Shown piece by piece: positions 5,413 through 7,320 of a DNA stretch of 7,320 bases. This stretch comes from Synergistaceae bacterium (GTDB lineage Bacteria; Synergistota; Synergistia; Synergistales; Aminobacteriaceae). The DNA lies in assembly GCA_031289165.1 (NCBI GenBank), contig JAITPZ010000005.1:1-7320 (forward strand), in the 5' to 3' direction. Each line of letters begins with the position of its first letter. Positions within the stretch are counted from its first letter, which is position 1. The notes beneath the pieces are model-generated. The model was not told where the DNA came from and ran no database searches. It worked only from the letters and a program-made list of their open reading frames with translations. Position numbers and translations under genes: made by a program.

Positions 5413-6762
5413 CTAAACCTCGCAATACAAAGGAGTCGAGTACAAAACTACCGTATCCTGGAACGAGTGAAAGGGCTTTGTCGCCCCCTTGGGCCTGCGC
5501 CGCAGCTCCTCACCCATCAGCGCCGCGTCTTTCAGAACTTTCAGGTCCTGGCCGGTGATCTTTTGCCGTTTCAGCTTCTGGGCGAAGAAATCCCCGCCCG
5601 GGAACGAGCGCCGGGCGGCGAGGTCGAATCGCGGGATTTCGGCCGTTACCACGCGCTTCGCGACCTCGAGGCAGTACTGCAGCAGAGCCTCCTGTTCGGC
5701 GTTCGGGCCGTCGCCCTCGGCCAGGGAGTAAAGCGTCTCCGGCGAAACGTCGAAGAGAAACGCCAGACTGACGCAGGAAAGGTGCAACACCTTTCGGCAC
5801 TGCATCAGGGACTCGCGCCACGCGTCCTCCGAGGGATTCGGATTTTCCGGGGCGCTTTCCGGGGCTTCCGCAGGTTTTTCCCGCTCAGGTTCAGGCTCCG
5901 GTTCCTGATCCCACAGCGGTCGCTGATCCTCGTCCCGCTTCGGCTCCGGTTCCTGAATAAACTCGGAATCCTGAGCGAATTCCGGCTCTCGAACGGGCTC
6001 CGGCTCCTGAACGGGCTCAGGTTCCCGTTTAATCGGCGTTTCGTCGATTTTTTCATCCGCCGCGGCCGGGCTCTCGTCGAAGGGAAGATCGACGGAATGG
6101 CCGGAGGGGAGGTCGGGAGGCCTGACGAAGGCGGGAGTCCGAGTCTTTGGCGTCTCTTCGCCTTCGGGCTCCGAAGTCCTTCGGAGCTGGTCGAAGCGCT
6201 CGGAGCGAACGGGCATGAAAAAATCATCGGGCTGGAAGGACGAGGACGGAAGTTTCTTTTCCTTCGCCGCTCCGATTTCCGCGGGAGGGGGGTTTTCCGG
6301 TTGCCGGTCGTCCCGGGGATCCGCAAAGTACATGTCCTCGTCCGGGGGGACGGAGTCGAAAACAGGCTCGTCCGGCTCCAGAAAGGGCTTCGAATCCACA
6401 AAAGACATCGGAGGCTTCTCCTCCGAATCCGACCTGTCGGGCGTCTCTCCAAGGCGCGGAGAACGAACGGGCGCGAAAAATTCGTCCGTATCCCCCGCGT
6501 AGGGCTCCGGATCGGACGCGATATAAGGCTCCTTCTTCGCTTTTTCCGCGAAGACGTCGGATCCGCCCTCTCCCCAGGGCTCGATATCCGAAACCTCCGG
6601 TTTTGAAACCTCCTTCAGCAGATCGGCCAGAACCTTCCCCTGAGAGACGTTGGCGAGTCGCAGAAAGGAGACGTAACTGACGGCCTTTTGAAAGTCGGGT
6701 TCACTGAGGGCGCAGATCATCCGATAAAGTTTCTCCCGGTCCACGGAGGGCCCATTTGTCAC
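5413..6762 (-). CDS. Uncharacterised protein: helical head, acidic Pro/Glu-rich linker, XRE-like C-terminal region
   Basis: I do not recognise this 449-residue protein as a whole. Residues 8-35 (REKLYRMICALSEPDFQKAV and on to FLR) form a helix pair with the spacing L-x2-h-x2-L-x6-A-x3-Y-x2-F-L, recalling small DUF2281-like helical modules. Residues about 55-312 are low-complexity, acidic and rich in Pro, Glu, Asp and Ser, so probably disordered. They carry a hexapeptide tandem repeat (249-272) and three copies of a D-x-[FY]-F motif. Residues 315-371 fit a Cro/C1 (XRE) helix-turn-helix: R323, L326, L333-A334, V339-S340, T343, E349-G350 fall at the usual positions. Residues 380-449 are an unassigned, partly basic tail. 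The start is GTG at 6762 with AAAGGGG 8 nt upstream. It follows the DppB-type permease by 38 nt, in an AT-rich gap where TACAAT (6808-6803) might be a weak -10 box. Being a real gene is well supported; the HTH is inferred. Confidence 0.8.
   Translation of the reverse strand: MTNGPSVDREKLYRMICALSEPDFQKAVSYVSFLRLANVSQGKVLADLLKEVSKPEVSDIEPWGEGGSDVFAEKAKKEPYIASDPEPYAGDTDEFFAPVRSPRLGETPDRSDSEEKPPMSFVDSKPFLEPDEPVFDSVPPDEDMYFADPRDDRQPENPPPAEIGAAKEKKLPSSSFQPDDFFMPVRSERFDQLRRTSEPEGEETPKTRTPAFVRPPDLPSGHSVDLPFDESPAAADEKIDETPIKREPEPVQEPEPVREPEFAQDSEFIQEPEPKRDEDQRPLWDQEPEPEPEREKPAEAPESAPENPNPSEDAWRESLMQCRKVLHLSCVSLAFLFDVSPETLYSLAEGDGPNAEQEALLQYCLEVAKRVVTAEIPRFDLAARRSFPGGDFFAQKLKRQKITGQDLKVLKDAALMGEELRRRPKGATKPFHSFQDTVVLYSTPLYCEV
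5947..6018 (-). repeat. 18-bp in-frame tandem repeat, four copies
   Basis: Residues 249-272 of the 449-residue protein are four hexapeptides: EPVQEP, EPVREP, EFAQDS, EFIQEP (consensus E-[PF]-x-[QR]-[ED]-[PS]). The underlying 18-bp units are diverged but aligned without gaps. Further Glu-Pro dipeptides flank them (residues 247-248, 273-274 and 287-292). The unit length keeps the frame on expansion or contraction, so linker length could vary between strains. Confidence 0.75.
6193..6492 (-). repeat. Three dispersed copies of a D-x-[FY]-F-x3-R-x2-R motif in the linker
   Basis: The copies are DTDEFFAPVRSPRL (residues 91-104, bases 6451-6492), DEDMYFADPRDDRQ (141-154, bases 6301-6342) and QPDDFFMPVRSERF (177-190, bases 6193-6234). 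The first and third share FF-x-PVRS-x-R in protein and are close at the DNA level. The middle copy is more diverged. Conserved aromatic/Arg islands in an otherwise disordered acidic linker look like short binding motifs; no partner is known. Confidence 0.6.
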
Positions 6763-6770
6763 GAAAACAA

Positions 6771-6777
6771 CCCCTTT
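6771..6777 (-). promoter_or_regulatory. Ribosome-binding site that fixes the GTG start of the 449-residue protein
   Basis: On the minus strand AAAGGGG lies 8 nt before GTG at 6762. No in-frame ATG is near, so this site decides the start codon. Confidence 0.65.
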
Positions 6778-6800
6778 CCGAATATCAGGAAATTATTCAA

Positions 6801-7320
6801 TTATTGTACACTACCCCGGCGCACTCGTGGGTCGACCAGAACGTACAGCAGATCCGCCAGAAGATTGCAGCCTACGGTCAGAAGGGCCAGCAAAAAAAAG
6901 GCCGCGCCCGCGGAGGGGTAGTCGTGCGAGTTGGTCGCCTCCAGCAGGAAACGCCCCGCCCCGTTCAGGGAAAAGACCGTCTCCGTGATCACCGCCCCGC
7001 TCACCACGCCGGGCAGCGAGAGCAGAAGAATCGTCAGCACGGGCGGCAGGATGGAGCGAAACGCGTGATTCCACACCACCCGCCTCCGCGGCAGGCCGCG
7101 GGCCACCGCCATCAGCACGTAGTCCTCGCCCAGAACCTTCACCATCATGTTGCGGACGTAAAGCGCCCAACCCCCGAAGCTCAGGATCACGAGCGAAAAA
7201 AGGGGCAGAGCCAGATGCCACAGGTAGTCCAGAGCGCCAGCGATCCCCGCGCGCGGCGGAATCGACGTGCTGCCGTTCAATGGGAAGATCGGCCACAGCC
7301 ACGCGAAACACATCAGCAGC
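6801..7320 (-). CDS. ABC transporter permease (DppB/OppB-type), C-terminal part (5' end outside window)
   Basis: The frame is open through the right edge, so only the last 172 or so codons of a roughly 310-340-residue permease are seen. Counting from the ATG at 7313, the visible part has LWHLALPLFSLVILSFGGWA (31-50), a membrane helix. The EAA loop follows at 63-94 with EDYVLMAVARGLPRRR and then HAFRSILPP. Next come GAVITETVFSLNGAGRFLLEA (106-126) and DYPSAGAAFFLLALL (131-145). The closing motif is DPRVRRG (161-167). All are standard DppB/OppB landmarks. It pairs with the DppC-type permease encoded 2.3 kb downstream on the same strand to form the translocation pore. Two unrelated genes separate the permeases, which normally are adjacent. 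Any binding-protein gene would have to lie outside this window. Confidence 0.93.
   Translation of the reverse strand, partial: LLMCFAWLWPIFPLNGSTSIPPRAGIAGALDYLWHLALPLFSLVILSFGGWALYVRNMMVKVLGEDYVLMAVARGLPRRRVVWNHAFRSILPPVLTILLLSLPGVVSGAVITETVFSLNGAGRFLLEATNSHDYPSAGAAFFLLALLTVGCNLLADLLYVLVDPRVRRGSVQ

Noticed and set aside
5302..6606. A 434-codon plus-strand frame opposite the 449-residue gene
   Set aside because: It is an Arg/Leu/Phe-rich frame without motifs. The minus-strand gene has a Shine-Dalgarno sequence, tight operon spacing and meaningful internal repeats, so it is preferred.

Overview
The window looks like chromosomal DNA from a GC-rich, diderm, peptide-fermenting bacterium. A Synergistota-type organism (Fretibacterium/Cloacibacillus-like) is my best guess. 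The basis is an outer-membrane beta-barrel ending in Phe that resembles the S-layer-homology porins of that phylum, a peptide-type ABC transporter and the base composition. No rRNA or housekeeping marker is present, so the assignment is an inference.

Left part, plus strand (1-1599): the 3' part of an outer-membrane porin gene that runs off the left edge, then an 81-nt gap, then a complete GNAT N-acetyltransferase of the YpeA-like type. The gap holds an unusual set of inverted repeats around the acetyltransferase Shine-Dalgarno sequence. One could mask it; a crossing alternative would leave it in a loop.

Right part, minus strand (7320-1629): one tightly packed gene string, read from right to left. 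It starts with the 3' part of a DppB/OppB-type permease. Two uncharacterised genes follow (449 and 287 codons), then a DppC/OppC-type permease with a large extracytoplasmic insertion, and then two ATPases of the peptide/nickel family. Junctions are 38 nt, 3 nt, 27 nt, a 4-nt ATGA overlap and a second 4-nt ATGA overlap, so all six genes are probably co-transcribed. The two permeases and two ATPases would form one importer. No substrate-binding protein is in view; it may lie beyond the right edge or elsewhere.

The most unusual content is the unknown pair lodged between the two permease genes. The 449-residue protein has a short helical head, about 250 residues of acidic Pro/Glu-rich low-complexity linker and a C-terminal region resembling an XRE-type helix-turn-helix. 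The linker contains a hexapeptide tandem repeat and three copies of a D-x-[FY]-F-x3-R-x2-R motif. The 287-residue protein has a Cys cluster that could bind metal. I recognise no family for either. No tRNA, rRNA, CRISPR array, insertion sequence or attachment site was seen, and there is no gene-free stretch longer than 81 nt.
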